From Novosphingobium piscinae (GTDB taxonomy: Bacteria; Pseudomonadota; Alphaproteobacteria; Sphingomonadales; Sphingomonadaceae), in assembly GCF_014230355.1 (NCBI RefSeq), contig NZ_JACLAX010000009.1, positions 1 to 64,000 of the forward strand: a DNA stretch of 64,000 nt, read 5' to 3'. This document shows positions 35,356-45,275 of the stretch, piece after piece. The notes under the pieces are model-generated. The model did no database searches and was not told where the DNA came from. It saw nothing but the letters and a program-made list of their open reading frames with translations. The position numbers and the translations under genes were made by a program. Each line of letters starts with the position of its first letter. Position 1 is the stretch's first letter.

Positions 35356-35445
35356 GACCTCACCATAACCGAACTTGCCGCGGCTGTTGACTGCCGATGT
35401 GCGGCGCCGGGGCCCATGGTTGGTGGTGCGGGCAGGGCGCTCCGA

Positions 35446-37773
35446 TCAGGGGCAGGACAGCAACGCCTTGTCCAGCGGATCGACGATGTCGGCCCGGTCG
35501 GAGGCGGTCAGCCCGAACTGCCGGCCGTAGGCCTGCCACGCCGCCAGCGCGGCCCTCGTGCCCTGGCAGCCGGCCGCCTTGCCCGAGGTGCGGGCGAGCA
35601 GCTCCACGCGTGTGGCTAGGGCTCGGGCGCGGTTCCGTGCGATCGTCAGATCATCGGGATAGCGCCGCGCCAGGTCGTCGTTCATGCGCGTGATGTCGGC
35701 GGACAGGGCCAGAGCGTCGGCGCCGCGTCCTGCCGCGGCGAGGACCATGGCACGATCCCCCTCGAGCGAGAGCAGATTGACGAAGGTTCCGGTATCCTCC
35801 GGATCGCGCTGGACCATGCGGCGGTAGAGGCGGCTGCCTTCCGTCAGCAAGGCCAGGGCGCGCCCATAGTCCCTGGGCACGTTGGTGCTGGCTTGTGCAG
35901 TGATCATCAGCGCGGCGACATAAGCCCTGACGAAGGTCAAGGTATCGGGATGCTTGACGATCAGCGGCCTTAGCACCCCGACGGCAGTTGTCCCATGGGC
36001 GGCTGACTGCGCGAAATCATTGTCGTAGAAGGCCGCCTCGGCAAGCAGGCGATAGGCCAGCCCCAGTTCGCGGACGAGATCGTCGGTCATCTGCCGATGC
36101 TCCATCCGCGCTCTGGCCGCGGCGATCTCCGAAGTCAGCAGCGCGATCGCCTGCTTCGGCTGGTTCAGCCAGGTATAGGCGTCGGCGCGGCAATCGCGCG
36201 CCGTCCAGACCACATCGCGCGCCGCTGCGCCGGGCATGGCGGCCAGCAGGTCCTCGGCAGACTGGGCGAAGCGGATCGCGGCTTCGACGCCGTGCTCGGT
36301 GTAGATGCTGCGGGCACAGCGCTGGGCGCGCAGCGCGGCGAGTGCCATGCGGATATCGGCGCGGTCGGGAAACCGCTGCAGCGCGTCGCCCAGAACGGCA
36401 TCGGCGCGCGCGAGGTTCTGGCCCGCCAGCTTGCTGAGTTGCAGGTTGGGTCCGCCGCGCCGGCCCGCCTGGACAACGGCGAGCCGGGTAAAGCCCTGTC
36501 CGATATCGAGGGCCAGGTCCGCTGACGGGGTGCGGTCGGCGGCCAGGCTGTTGAGATAGGCCTGGCTCTTGTCGAGCAGGGCCAGCCTGACCTTGAGGGT
36601 GCCGGGAACCCGGGCGAGACCGTCGAACTGGTCATAGAGCATGTACCGCGCCAGACTGCGCACCTCGGCGAAGCGGTGTTCGGCCTGGGCCTGGGCCTGT
36701 TCGGCGCGGATGTAGAGGACGCTGGTCACGCTGGCGGTCAGCGCCAGCAGGGCAATGCCCACGGCAAGTGCGCGGTTGCGGCGCAGGACCATCGCGCCCG
36801 CGCGCAAACGTCCCGGCGGCCGCGCCTGCACCGGCTCGTGCCGCTGCCAGCGATCGAGTTCCGCGATCAACTCGCTGACCGCGCCGTACCGCGCGGACGG
36901 TTCGGGGGCTGCGGCCCGGCTTGCTACCGCGCGGAGATCCTCGTTCACCCCGTCCACGCCCGCAATCAGCTGCCCGAGCAACACGCCGAGCGCATAGACA
37001 TCATCGCTGGGCGTCGCCCGGGCGCCAGACTGCCGGGCCGGGCTGGAATAGCCGGGGGTATGCGCCATGCCGGGCAGGGTGCTCTCGTCGCCCACCAGCC
37101 GGGCAATGCCGAAGTCGAGCAGTTTGACCCCGAACCCCTCGGCCACGACGACGTTGCTGGGCTTGACGTCGGCATGCACCACCAGCTCGCGGTGGGCATG
37201 CTCCAGCGCGGTGCAGGCATCGCGGAACAACGCGAGCCGCTCGGCCAGGGCCAGCCCGCGCCGCGTGGCATGGTCGGTGATCGGCGCGCCCCGGATCAGT
37301 TCCATGATGATATAGGGCGAGCCGTCCGCGCTCACCCCGCCATCGAGCAGATGGGCGATATGCGGATGATGCAACCGCGCCAGGATCCGCCGCTCGGTGG
37401 CGAACTGCGCCAGGGTCGCGTCCGAGAAGATCGTGCGGCGGATCACCTTGATCGCCACTTCCTGATCGAACAGCCCATCGTCGCGGGCGGCGCGATAGAC
37501 CAGCCCCATGCCGCCCCGGCCGATCTCCTCGATGATCCGGTAGCTGCCGATGCGGGTGGGAGACGGGGCATCATCGACCAGCGCGATCGGTGCGGGTGGC
37601 AGCGTCGGCAGCAGGGCCGCGGCGGCGTCGGCCTCGAGCATGGCCAGGACCGCGGCAAGGACCTCGGGTTCGCTGGCCAGCAGCGCGCTCAGCCGCTCGC
37701 GTCGGGCCGGAGGCGGCCAGTCGAGCGCCGTTTCGAAGAGCTTCATCACCCGCTGTTCGGTGGGGATGTCCAC
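35446..37773 (-). CDS. Membrane-bound Ser/Thr protein kinase with TPR-like C-terminus
   Basis: The 775-residue protein has a bacterial PknB-type kinase domain at about 75-320: glycine loop IGRGGMG (85-91), VAIKVIRR with the ATP lysine K109, catalytic loop H200-A-D202-V-K-P-S-N, and D220-FG. The usual HRD reads HAD, as in kinases of this subgroup. A single membrane segment follows near 330-350 (ALAVGIALLALTASVTSVLYI). The outer 400 residues are helical repeats of TPR type. It is encoded three bases after the ECF sigma factor on the same strand; the family of sigma factors like that one is often paired with such kinases, suggesting control of sigma activity by phosphorylation. Confidence 0.85.
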   Translation of the reverse strand: MDIPTEQRVMKLFETALDWPPPARRERLSALLASEPEVLAAVLAMLEADAAAALLPTLPPAPIALVDDAPSPTRIGSYRIIEEIGRGGMGLVYRAARDDGLFDQEVAIKVIRRTIFSDATLAQFATERRILARLHHPHIAHLLDGGVSADGSPYIIMELIRGAPITDHATRRGLALAERLALFRDACTALEHAHRELVVHADVKPSNVVVAEGFGVKLLDFGIARLVGDESTLPGMAHTPGYSSPARQSGARATPSDDVYALGVLLGQLIAGVDGVNEDLRAVASRAAAPEPSARYGAVSELIAELDRWQRHEPVQARPPGRLRAGAMVLRRNRALAVGIALLALTASVTSVLYIRAEQAQAQAEHRFAEVRSLARYMLYDQFDGLARVPGTLKVRLALLDKSQAYLNSLAADRTPSADLALDIGQGFTRLAVVQAGRRGGPNLQLSKLAGQNLARADAVLGDALQRFPDRADIRMALAALRAQRCARSIYTEHGVEAAIRFAQSAEDLLAAMPGAAARDVVWTARDCRADAYTWLNQPKQAIALLTSEIAAARARMEHRQMTDDLVRELGLAYRLLAEAAFYDNDFAQSAAHGTTAVGVLRPLIVKHPDTLTFVRAYVAALMITAQASTNVPRDYGRALALLTEGSRLYRRMVQRDPEDTGTFVNLLSLEGDRAMVLAAAGRGADALALSADITRMNDDLARRYPDDLTIARNRARALATRVELLARTSGKAAGCQGTRAALAAWQAYGRQFGLTASDRADIVDPLDKALLSCP

Positions 37774-37776
37774 CGG

Positions 37777-38352
37777 TCAGTCGCTGCCGTTCAGTTCTTT
37801 GATCAGCCAGGCCCGGGCGGTCCGCCAGCGGCGCTGCACGGTGCTCTCCGACAGGTCGAGCGCCGCGGCGATCTCGGGCAGGGTCATGCCGGCGAAGAAG
37901 CGCAGCTCGACGATCCGGGCCCCCTCGGGCTCGATCCGCGCCAGCCGTTCGAGCGACAGGTCGAACAGCTCCAGGTCGAAGCTCCCCGCCAGACCTTCAG
38001 CCTCGGGCCACAAGGTCACCACGGTGCCGCGCTTGGCGGCGTGGTGCTTGCGGACCTCGTCGATCAGCGTGTTCCGCATGACCCGGGCGGCCAGCGACAG
38101 CAGATGCGTCCGGTCGGTCACGGCAATGGCGGATCCGCCGAGGAGGCGCACGATGGCCTCGTGGACCAGATCGGTCGGTTGCAGGCGCAAGCGATGGCTG
38201 TCGCCGCTGAGGATGCGCCGCGCCACGCGCCGGAACTCGGTGTAGTAGAGCCCCAGCAGCCGGTCGCGGGCGGCGATGTCGCCGCGCGAGAAGTCGGTCC
38301 AGAGCCGGGCCAGCTCGGACATCGGCAGGGACTGGTCCGTGCTAGCGCTCAT
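37777..38352 (-). CDS. ECF-subfamily RNA polymerase sigma factor
   Basis: I take the ATG at 38352 (191 residues). Region 2 is visible in LGLYYTEFRRVARRIL and DLVHEAIVRLLGG, with RTHLLSLAARVMRNTLIDEVRK behind it, and region 4 in EGARIVELRFFAGMTLPEIAAALDLSESTVQRRWRTARAWL. The LxxxAARxMRxxLID pattern is characteristic of the TIGR02999-type ECF group, which is usually linked to Ser/Thr kinases rather than to classical anti-sigma factors. The kinase gene follows after three bases, and no anti-sigma gene is visible. The PEP-CTERM gene diverges about 300 bp away and could be a target. Confidence 0.85.
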   Translation of the reverse strand: MSASTDQSLPMSELARLWTDFSRGDIAARDRLLGLYYTEFRRVARRILSGDSHRLRLQPTDLVHEAIVRLLGGSAIAVTDRTHLLSLAARVMRNTLIDEVRKHHAAKRGTVVTLWPEAEGLAGSFDLELFDLSLERLARIEPEGARIVELRFFAGMTLPEIAAALDLSESTVQRRWRTARAWLIKELNGSD

Positions 38353-38652
38353 GCTGGGGGTCCATGCCGTGAGAAAGCCGCAAAGCGCGGTGCGATGCAA
38401 CCGGAATGGATGATACTTTGGCAGATCGCCCGCGCCATCTGTCCAAACGCCGACTGTCCCGCTTCGGGGCAGGTTCTCGCGGTCGGCAACTTTTTCGCCG
38501 GGCCGTGACCGGATTCGCGGAGCAATTCCGCTCCTCCCAATGACGGCACAGTTCTGCCGTTAGTGGGCATCGCCCCGCCGCGCACCCCGAAGCCGTCCCC
38601 CTGCCGAAGGTTTCGGCAGGCACCGGGCCCGGCCAGCAGAAAAGGATTGGTG

Positions 38653-39381
38653 ATGAAGATGACCAAAGTGACGAGAGCGACCCTCGCGGTGTTCGCCACG
38701 TTGATGTCGGGAGCGGCGCAGGCCGCCACGGTGTTCGAATCGTTTCCAAACTATGCGGCATCGGGCGACACCCCGCTCAACTTCTGCTCGAGCTGCACTG
38801 GCGCTGGCGCGATTTTCGTCAGTTTCAACCTTGCCGCGGCGCAGACGCTCGACAAGTCGTTCGTCCTGGTCTCGACCCTGGCCAGCCAGGCGGACCAGGC
38901 CGCCAATCCGATGACGATCAGCATTTTCACCGATGGCGGCGATGATCTGCCCAGCGGGGGTTCCAGCGGCGCGATCGTCAATCCGTTCCTGTCGCAGGGC
39001 TTTACCAACCCGACCAGCGTGGTTCCTGGTGGAGCCCGCACCGACGGCTATGCGAACTATGTCGCCGAGTTCGCCCTGCCGAACTGGAACCTGGCAGCCG
39101 GAAAGTACTGGATCCGCTTTGCCGGCTTTTCCAATCTGATCCCGCTGTTTCCGACGGCCACTCCGGCGAACAGTCGCGCGGTGGGGACCGACTTTCTGCT
39201 GGAAGGCCGGGCGATCACCTTGAACCCGCCTGCTCTCAGCGCGGGTTTCTCGCTCAATGGCGTCTCCAGCAGCGTAGCCGGTGCGGTGCCCGAGCCGTCC
39301 ACCTGGTTGACCATGATCGGCGGCTTCGCGCTGATCGGCATGGCCATGCGGCGCCAGCGCATGGCTCTGGCCTGCGGGTGA
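38653..39381 (+). CDS. PEP-CTERM sorting-domain secreted protein
   Basis: ATG 38653 has AAAGGAT at 38641-38647. The 242-residue protein begins with a signal peptide (ATLAVFATLMSGAAQAA) and ends with the exosortase-recognition tail: VPEPSTWLTMIGGFALIGMAMRRQR, that is a PEP motif, a hydrophobic helix and a basic cluster. The central 170 residues are beta-rich and low in charge, with a CSSC pair near residue 43 (FCSSCTG), and have no named domain. PEP-CTERM proteins are processed by exosortase and associated with exopolysaccharide or the cell envelope. No exosortase gene is in the window. The ECF sigma/kinase pair is transcribed away from it. Confidence 0.85.
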   Translation: MKMTKVTRATLAVFATLMSGAAQAATVFESFPNYAASGDTPLNFCSSCTGAGAIFVSFNLAAAQTLDKSFVLVSTLASQADQAANPMTISIFTDGGDDLPSGGSSGAIVNPFLSQGFTNPTSVVPGGARTDGYANYVAEFALPNWNLAAGKYWIRFAGFSNLIPLFPTATPANSRAVGTDFLLEGRAITLNPPALSAGFSLNGVSSSVAGAVPEPSTWLTMIGGFALIGMAMRRQRMALACG

Positions 39382-39471
39382 GGTCGAGGCCGTACCGGGG
39401 CCGCCGGTCCCGGTGCGGATCGGCGGCCGCAGGACCCGGCGGGCAGGGGCCGCGCGGCCGGGCGGACCGGC

Positions 39472-41958
39472 CTAGAAGTCGAACCGGAGCGAGCCGGACA
39501 CCGTGCGGCCATTGGCGGCGCGGGCGAAGCCGATGCCATTGGCCGGCACGGCCGACTGGTTGACCTCGAAGATTCCCAGCGTGTTGAACAGGTTCTGGGC
39601 GTTCAGGGTCAGCCGCAGGCGGTCGGTGGCAGCGAACTGCAGGAACGAACCCACCGTGGTGAAGCCCGGCATGCGCAGGAGGTTGTTGTCCTGCGCATAG
39701 CTGCCGGTGATCGTCACGATGCTGGCACCGGCCGACAGGCGGCCGAGATCGAGCTGCGGTACGGCCACCAGCGTCCAATCCGGCTGATGACGCGGTTCCT
39801 TGCCGGTAAGGGTCGGGTCAAGCCGGTCGAGCGTGATCTTGGCGCGGGTGTAGGTGGCGCCCACCATCATGCTGAACGGACCACGCTGGATGGTGCCTTC
39901 CAGTTCCACGCCGTGGGCCTCGTAGGAGCGATCGGTGCGGTTGGCGGCGCCGTTGAGCACGTTGTGATCGTCCGCCGTCACCCGGAAGACCGTGCCGTTG
40001 AGGGTGATCCCGTCCTTGCGGAACTTGAAGCCCCCTTCGATCTGGGTCACCCCGTCCGCCTTGTCGCGCTCGTTGGCGATCGCGCCGGTGGCATTGTTGA
40101 TCAACGGCGTGAACAGCACCTTGTCGGCATTGGCGCGGGCGCCGTGGCTGTAGCGGGCGAAGACCGAGAAGGGTTCGGCCACGCGGTAGTTCACCCCGGC
40201 CGAATAGTTGAGATAGCCATAGTTGTAGCTGACTGCGCCGGGGCGATCGAACGGCAGGAAGGCAACGCGGGTTTCCGCGGCGCTGATCACGCCGTCGCGG
40301 TTGATGTCCTGCGAGGTCAGGCCGACCCGGCCTTCGCCGAGGTCGGCGCCGACCAGCTGTCCGCGCACGCGGCCCATGTCGTAGCGCAGGCTGCCGCCGA
40401 TCGCGATCTTGCCGAAGTGGTAGTTGATCGAGCCATAGGGCGCGACCACCCGGTAGTCGACGTCGAAGGCCCGCCGGAACAGGCTGCTGGCCCGGGCGAA
40501 GGCGAAGTAGCCGTTGACCGTCTGCTGGACGCCCGCGGCATTGGCGATGTTGACCATGGCCGTGTTCCCGCCGCCGTTCGCATCGACGTTCATCGCGGTG
40601 TGAAGCCAGGTGGTGCTGAGCGCCTGGGTGGCCACGTAGAGCCCGCCGGTGGTCGTCAGCTTGCCGCCCGGCAGTTCCCAGACCCGGCTGGCACGCAGAT
40701 CGTTGGTGAAGTTGTCCAGATTGCGCGCCCGGACGAAGGACACGAAATAGAGCTGGAGCAGCCCGTTGCCGTTGATCAGGCTGCCGCCCGGAATAGGCTG
40801 GCCGGTGAGCGGACCCGAGGCATAGCTGGCCGTGGCCCCGGCGCCGCTCTGCCCGGCGGCAAAAGCGCTCACGGTGTTGGCGCTGTTCGGGAAGGCACGG
40901 CTGAAGTCGCCGCCGTTCGCGGCGAAGCGGGCCCGTTCGGTGATCGTCCAGCCGGCGATGTCGAACTGGGTCTCGAAACCGAATGATTTCGACACGGCAT
41001 GCTGGCCGGTATCGATCGGCAGCGCCGCCAGGTTGTTGGCCTGATCGAGCGTGATCACGGGGCCAAGATAGCGCGAGAGCACCGAATCGCGCCGCAGGTC
41101 GAAACCGGGGAAGCTCTGGAACGTCGGATTGTCGTTGGTGCCGGTGATGTTGACGACATAGGGCGCGAAGGTCGGCGAGCGATCGTCGAGATACTTCAGA
41201 TAGACGCGCACATAGCCGCCATCGTCGAACTCGCGTGTGACGTTGAGCTTGACCTGGCCGCCGCGCCATCCGTCGAAGCCGATCCGCCGCGGTCCTTCGC
41301 CCTGGCGGTAGAAGCCGCCGATGTGGAAGCGCGTGTTGCGGTTCAACCGGCCGCCCATGGCGAAATCGAGCCGCTTCTCGTCATAGTCGAGCCCGGTGGA
41401 GAGCTGGACCGAGCCGCCCTCGACATCGCCGGTGCGCGAGATCAGGTTGATCAGCCCGCCCGGCGAGTTGGAGGCGAAGGTCGAGGCCGACCCGCCGCGG
41501 ATCGTCTCGATCTGGTTCACGGTGAAATCGTTGCGCAGGTAGACGTCGGTGCCGACGTTGAAGAGATCGCCGAACTCCAGTACCGGCAGGCCGTCTTCCT
41601 GGAACTGCATGTACTTCGAACCGCCGGCAGCCAGCGGCAGGCCGCGCACGGTGTAGTTGTTGTTGCCTTCGCCGATGCCGCTCGCCACGCGCAGGCCGGC
41701 CATGGTCCGCAGCACGTCGCCGAGCGCACGCGGGCCGAACTTCTGGATCTCGTCACCGCGCAGCGCGCTGGTCGAGGTTGCGCTGTCGAGCCGGTCGCGG
41801 CCCTTGGCCACGCCGGTCGAGAACACCTCCTTGGGCGGTGCCGCTGGCGCCTCGGCCTTTTCGGCGCTGTTCGCCGGTGCGTCTCTCTCGGCCTCGGCGA
41901 GGGCAGGTGACGAGATCGCGGCCGGAGCCGCCATGAGCAGAAACAGGGCCTTCCTCAT
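39472..41958 (-). CDS. TonB-dependent receptor
   Basis: The start ATG (complement of 41956-41958) has GGAGAG five bases upstream; the open frame before it lacks a signal. The 828-residue protein has a signal peptide (KALFLLMAAPAAISSPALAEA), a plug with FGPRALGDVLRTMAGLRVASG and IETIRGGSASTFASNSPGGLINLIS, and a long barrel ending in a C-terminal RFDF. The plug resembles siderophore- or carbohydrate-type receptors more than the substrate receptors at 9137 and 51124, which carry the GPQGTLFGRNATGG block. It converges on the PEP-CTERM gene. The ligand is unknown. Confidence 0.8.
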   Translation of the reverse strand: MRKALFLLMAAPAAISSPALAEAERDAPANSAEKAEAPAAPPKEVFSTGVAKGRDRLDSATSTSALRGDEIQKFGPRALGDVLRTMAGLRVASGIGEGNNNYTVRGLPLAAGGSKYMQFQEDGLPVLEFGDLFNVGTDVYLRNDFTVNQIETIRGGSASTFASNSPGGLINLISRTGDVEGGSVQLSTGLDYDEKRLDFAMGGRLNRNTRFHIGGFYRQGEGPRRIGFDGWRGGQVKLNVTREFDDGGYVRVYLKYLDDRSPTFAPYVVNITGTNDNPTFQSFPGFDLRRDSVLSRYLGPVITLDQANNLAALPIDTGQHAVSKSFGFETQFDIAGWTITERARFAANGGDFSRAFPNSANTVSAFAAGQSGAGATASYASGPLTGQPIPGGSLINGNGLLQLYFVSFVRARNLDNFTNDLRASRVWELPGGKLTTTGGLYVATQALSTTWLHTAMNVDANGGGNTAMVNIANAAGVQQTVNGYFAFARASSLFRRAFDVDYRVVAPYGSINYHFGKIAIGGSLRYDMGRVRGQLVGADLGEGRVGLTSQDINRDGVISAAETRVAFLPFDRPGAVSYNYGYLNYSAGVNYRVAEPFSVFARYSHGARANADKVLFTPLINNATGAIANERDKADGVTQIEGGFKFRKDGITLNGTVFRVTADDHNVLNGAANRTDRSYEAHGVELEGTIQRGPFSMMVGATYTRAKITLDRLDPTLTGKEPRHQPDWTLVAVPQLDLGRLSAGASIVTITGSYAQDNNLLRMPGFTTVGSFLQFAATDRLRLTLNAQNLFNTLGIFEVNQSAVPANGIGFARAANGRTVSGSLRFDF

Positions 41959-42462
41959 ATCGCTCTCCGAATGGCGCAGTCTTGTCGGGGTCATGCTGTG
42001 CGGGTGATTGGGCACAATATGCCGCGGAGCGATGGCGGTCCCGTAAAGCCGGGCGTTGTGGCGACTACCCAGTTGCCGACAAGCCACGGCGCGGCGCTGC
42101 GGGGGTGGATCGGAGCCGGGCGCTGCCGTTCTGGCAGGACCACTACCCGACGCGATCGCCGGTCCCTGCGGTCTTGGGGGCATGCAAGATGCGGAGTTCG
42201 GCCACGGCGCGCCGCTTGCTCTCCCCGCCGGAGCAGCATGTTCCCGCCCCGGCTGGCGGCAGGGTCAGGTTGAGCAGGTCGTCCTGATGCCTGTCACGAC
42301 CGCTGGCCCGCGCCGCAAGGCTTGCCAGCCGGATGCCGCCGGCAAGCGCAGGCGATGGTTTTCCGGGTCCGGCAAGGCGGCGCGGCCGATCTGTCGCAGG
42401 GACCGCGCAGGCGAGGGAGGCCGCTGCTCCGCGTCTTGTGCCGACCGCTTCCGCGGTTGACC
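41959..42462. other. Gene-free stretch of about 500 bp
   Basis: No gene is recognised between the receptor start and the stop of the aldehyde dehydrogenase. Long frames here on the minus strand are antisense or out-of-frame continuations of the dehydrogenase. The part nearest the receptor must contain its promoter; no clear operator is seen. Confidence 0.4.
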
Positions 42463-43929
42463 CTAGGCGACACTGCCCTCGAGGATCTGCAGGGTCTTGA
42501 GGTCGGAGTGGAAGTCCAGCGCGTAGTCTCCGCCTTCGCGGCCGATCCCGGATATGCCGATCCCTCCGAATGGCGCGGTCAGATCGCGGACCAGGAAGGT
42601 GTTGACCCACACCGTCCCGCCCCGAACGGCCCGGCCGACGCGTTCGGCGCGCTGGGCGCAGCCTGTGTAGACGATCCCCGACAGCCCATAGGGCGTCGAA
42701 TTGGCAAGCGCGATTCCCTCGGCTTCCGTCCTGAAGGTCTGAAAGGTCAGGACCGGCCCGAACACCTCGTTCTGCACCACCTCGCTGTCGTTGCTGCGGG
42801 GCAGGATCAGGGTGGGTTCGATCCAGTTCGCCCCGGCCTGGTGCAGCTGACCGCCGCGGACGATCGTATCGCCTGCAGCCCGCGCGCGCGCGATGAAGCC
42901 AAGCACCCGCTCGACGTGGACCGGATGGATCAGGGCGGACATGGTCGTGGCCGGGTCGCGGCTGTCGCCCATCACATGCTGGTCGACATGGCGGTGGAAG
43001 CGCGCGAGAAACGCCTCGGCCACGCTCTCCTCGACGATGATGCGGGTCCCGGCCATGCACACTTGCCCGCTGTCGTCGAACTGGCCGGCAGCCTTCTTCG
43101 CTGCGGCATCGAGGTCGGCGTCGGCGAAGACCAGCAGGGCGCTCTTGCCGCCGAGTTCCGCGGTGAAGGGCACGATGTTCTCGGCTGCCGCCCTGCCGAT
43201 GATGCGTGCCGTGGGGACGCTGCCGGTAAAGCTGATCCGCTTGATCCTGGGGTCGCTGACCAGGGCATTGCCGAGATCGGCGCCGAGCCCCTGCACGATG
43301 TTGAACACGCCGGCCGGAAAGCCGGCTTCGTCGATCAGGTCGGCAAGCAGCGAGGCCGACAGGGGGGACCAGTCGGCGGGCTTGAGGATCACCGTGTTGC
43401 CCGCGGCCAGCGCGGGGGCGCACTTCCAGGTGGACAGCATGAACGGCGCGTTCCACGGCGTGATGATCAGCGCCGGGCCGGCGGGCATGCGGATCACCCG
43501 GTTCAGGGTCCCGCGCGATGACCAGACGCGCTCCTCATGGCCGCTCGCCAGATCCGCGTAGTTGCGAAAGTTCGCGGCGCCGCGGAGAATCACGCGCAGG
43601 CGCAGGCTTTCCAGCAGCATCCCCATGTCGAGGCATTCGATCAGCGCCAGCTTCTCGACATTCGCCTCGATCAGATCGGCCAGCCGGTGCATGCAGGCGG
43701 CGCGTTCGGAGGCGGAGAGGGCGGCCCAGGCGGGAAAGGCGGCGGTGGCCGCCCGGGCCGCGAGATCGGCGGTGGAGGCATCTCCCCGCGCCATGTCGGC
43801 CAGCTTGCGCGACCAGTCAAACGGGCAGCGCGTCTCGAAGGTGTCCGGCGAGGACACTCGCTGTCCGCCGATGTAGTGGTCGGGCGATACCGAAATGCCT
43901 TCGATGTCGATGCGCGCGCGGGTGGTCAT
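42463..43929 (-). CDS. Aldehyde dehydrogenase, HpaE-like
   Basis: The 488-residue NAD(P)-dependent enzyme shows the ALDH landmarks: PAGPALIITPWNAPFMLSTWKCAPALAAGN with the catalytic Asn in PWN, the lysine in LKPADWSPLSA, FTGSVPTA, ELGGKSALLVF with the general-base Glu, the nucleophile in DDSGQVCMAGTR, and EVFGPVLTF. The C-terminus PFGGIGISGIGREGGDYALDFHSDLK resembles 5-carboxymethyl-2-hydroxymuconate semialdehyde dehydrogenase (HpaE) and related ring-cleavage enzymes. It is third in a minus-strand operon behind a P450 and a glutamine-synthetase-like gene (gaps 9 and 11 bp), and an HpaD-type dioxygenase diverges from it. Oxidation of an amine-derived aldehyde is equally possible. Confidence 0.8.
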   Translation of the reverse strand: MTTRARIDIEGISVSPDHYIGGQRVSSPDTFETRCPFDWSRKLADMARGDASTADLAARAATAAFPAWAALSASERAACMHRLADLIEANVEKLALIECLDMGMLLESLRLRVILRGAANFRNYADLASGHEERVWSSRGTLNRVIRMPAGPALIITPWNAPFMLSTWKCAPALAAGNTVILKPADWSPLSASLLADLIDEAGFPAGVFNIVQGLGADLGNALVSDPRIKRISFTGSVPTARIIGRAAAENIVPFTAELGGKSALLVFADADLDAAAKKAAGQFDDSGQVCMAGTRIIVEESVAEAFLARFHRHVDQHVMGDSRDPATTMSALIHPVHVERVLGFIARARAAGDTIVRGGQLHQAGANWIEPTLILPRSNDSEVVQNEVFGPVLTFQTFRTEAEGIALANSTPYGLSGIVYTGCAQRAERVGRAVRGGTVWVNTFLVRDLTAPFGGIGISGIGREGGDYALDFHSDLKTLQILEGSVA

Positions 43930-43940
43930 GGCTTCGTGTC

Positions 43941-45266
43941 TCAGACGTAGTAAAGGTAATAGGCGATCTGCTCGGCAGCGGTTTTCGCGCTGAGCTGGCG
44001 AACCTCCTCGCGCTTGATCGCCACGAAGTTCGCGACCAGGTCCGCTCCGATTGTCTCGGTCAGCAGCGTGTCGGCCTCCAGCGCGTCGAGCGCGGCGCCA
44101 AGGTCGTGCGGGGTGTGGCGATCGGTGTTGATGGTCTCCAGACCGTCGTTCGTTTCCGGTTCCGGCAGGTCATAGCCGCGCTCGAGCCCGAGCAGCGCGG
44201 CCCGGAGCAGCGCGGCAAGCGCGAAGTAGGGGCTGGCGGCACAGTCGGCGAGACGGTGCTCGATCCGGGCGGCCGGCCCGGTCTCGGCCGAAACCCGGAC
44301 CGTCACGCTGCGATGGTCGATCCCCCAGTTTGCCCAGTAGCCCGAGAGGCTGGCGGGCTGCAGGCGGGTATAGGAGTTGGTGGTGGGGGCGAGGATCGCC
44401 GCCAGGGCCTCATGGTGCTGGAGCAGGCCCGCAATGGCGCCCTTCATCACGTCCGAGAGAACGCCGGTCGCCACGTCGTCGGCAAAGACATTCGTCCCAT
44501 CCGCCGCGTTGAAGCTGAGGTTGAAGTGCAGCCCGCTCCCACTCTTGTCGGCAAAGGGCTTGGGCAGGAACGAGAGCAGGTAACCGCGCTTGTACAGGAT
44601 TTCGCGCGCCATCTGGCGGAACAGGAAGGCGTCGTCGGCCGCCTTCATGGCATCGGCAAAGCGCAGCGTCAGCTCGAACTGGGGCGCGTCAAACTCGGCA
44701 TTGATCGATTCGATCGGGATCCCGCACGCGCGCGCCATGTCCCAGATCTCGTCGACCAGTCCCGCCGGGTCCGTGAACGGACCGGTCCCGTAGACGAAAG
44801 CACCTGGCGTGTCGTAGGGGACCCACGCCCCATCCGGACCACGCTGATAGACGTAGGCTTCCATCTCGACGCCCACCATCGGTTCGAGTCCGCGCGCGCG
44901 CCACGCCGCAATGGCATTCTTGAGCGCCGTGCGGCCGCACAGGGCAAAGGGTTCGCCCTTGAACCACAGCTCGCCCAGCGCGACCTGCGTGTCGGCCTCC
45001 CAGGACGGGCGCAGGGCGGCCGGGTCGAACCGGACCTCCATGTCGGGCAGACCATCGAGCATCCCGCCCCCTGGCGCCGCCACCAGCTGCTTGTCATAGG
45101 TCACCGCGAAAGTGCCGACACACATCCGGGCGTGCCCTTTGCGGGCCTCCGACATCGGGATGTACTTGCCGCGGGCCAGGTTGAGCTGGTCGGCAAAGAG
45201 GAGGCGGCAGCGCTGCGCCGTGGCGGCCTGCACCTCGAGGCCAGGGATGGTCGTCATGGTGTTCAT
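43941..45266 (-). CDS. Glutamine-synthetase-like gamma-glutamylamide ligase
   Basis: The 441-residue protein belongs to the glutamine synthetase fold. It has GVEMEAYVYQ near 125, the ESINAEFDAPQFELTLRFADAMKAADDAFLFRQMAREI block near 190-225 with metal-binding glutamates, SGSGLHFNLSF with the ammonium/metal His, TNSYTRLQP and RIEHRLADCAASPYFALAALL with the late Arg-Glu motif. The start ATG has GAGGGA upstream. Proteins of this size and order include GlnA-like ligases that join glutamate to amines (PuuA, IpuC, and the aniline enzyme AtdA1/TdnQ). The operon also has a P450, and a class-I amidotransferase gene lies nearby, so gamma-glutamylation of an organic amine is more likely than glutamine synthesis. 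Confidence 0.75.
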   Translation of the reverse strand: MNTMTTIPGLEVQAATAQRCRLLFADQLNLARGKYIPMSEARKGHARMCVGTFAVTYDKQLVAAPGGGMLDGLPDMEVRFDPAALRPSWEADTQVALGELWFKGEPFALCGRTALKNAIAAWRARGLEPMVGVEMEAYVYQRGPDGAWVPYDTPGAFVYGTGPFTDPAGLVDEIWDMARACGIPIESINAEFDAPQFELTLRFADAMKAADDAFLFRQMAREILYKRGYLLSFLPKPFADKSGSGLHFNLSFNAADGTNVFADDVATGVLSDVMKGAIAGLLQHHEALAAILAPTTNSYTRLQPASLSGYWANWGIDHRSVTVRVSAETGPAARIEHRLADCAASPYFALAALLRAALLGLERGYDLPEPETNDGLETINTDRHTPHDLGAALDALEADTLLTETIGADLVANFVAIKREEVRQLSAKTAAEQIAYYLYYV

Positions 45267-45275
45267 CGGTTTCCC

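Noticed and set aside
42143..43456. Long minus-strand frame of 437 codons overlapping the HpaE-like gene
   Set aside because: It is an out-of-frame shadow of the aldehyde dehydrogenase, Arg/Gly/Pro-rich and without any family motif.
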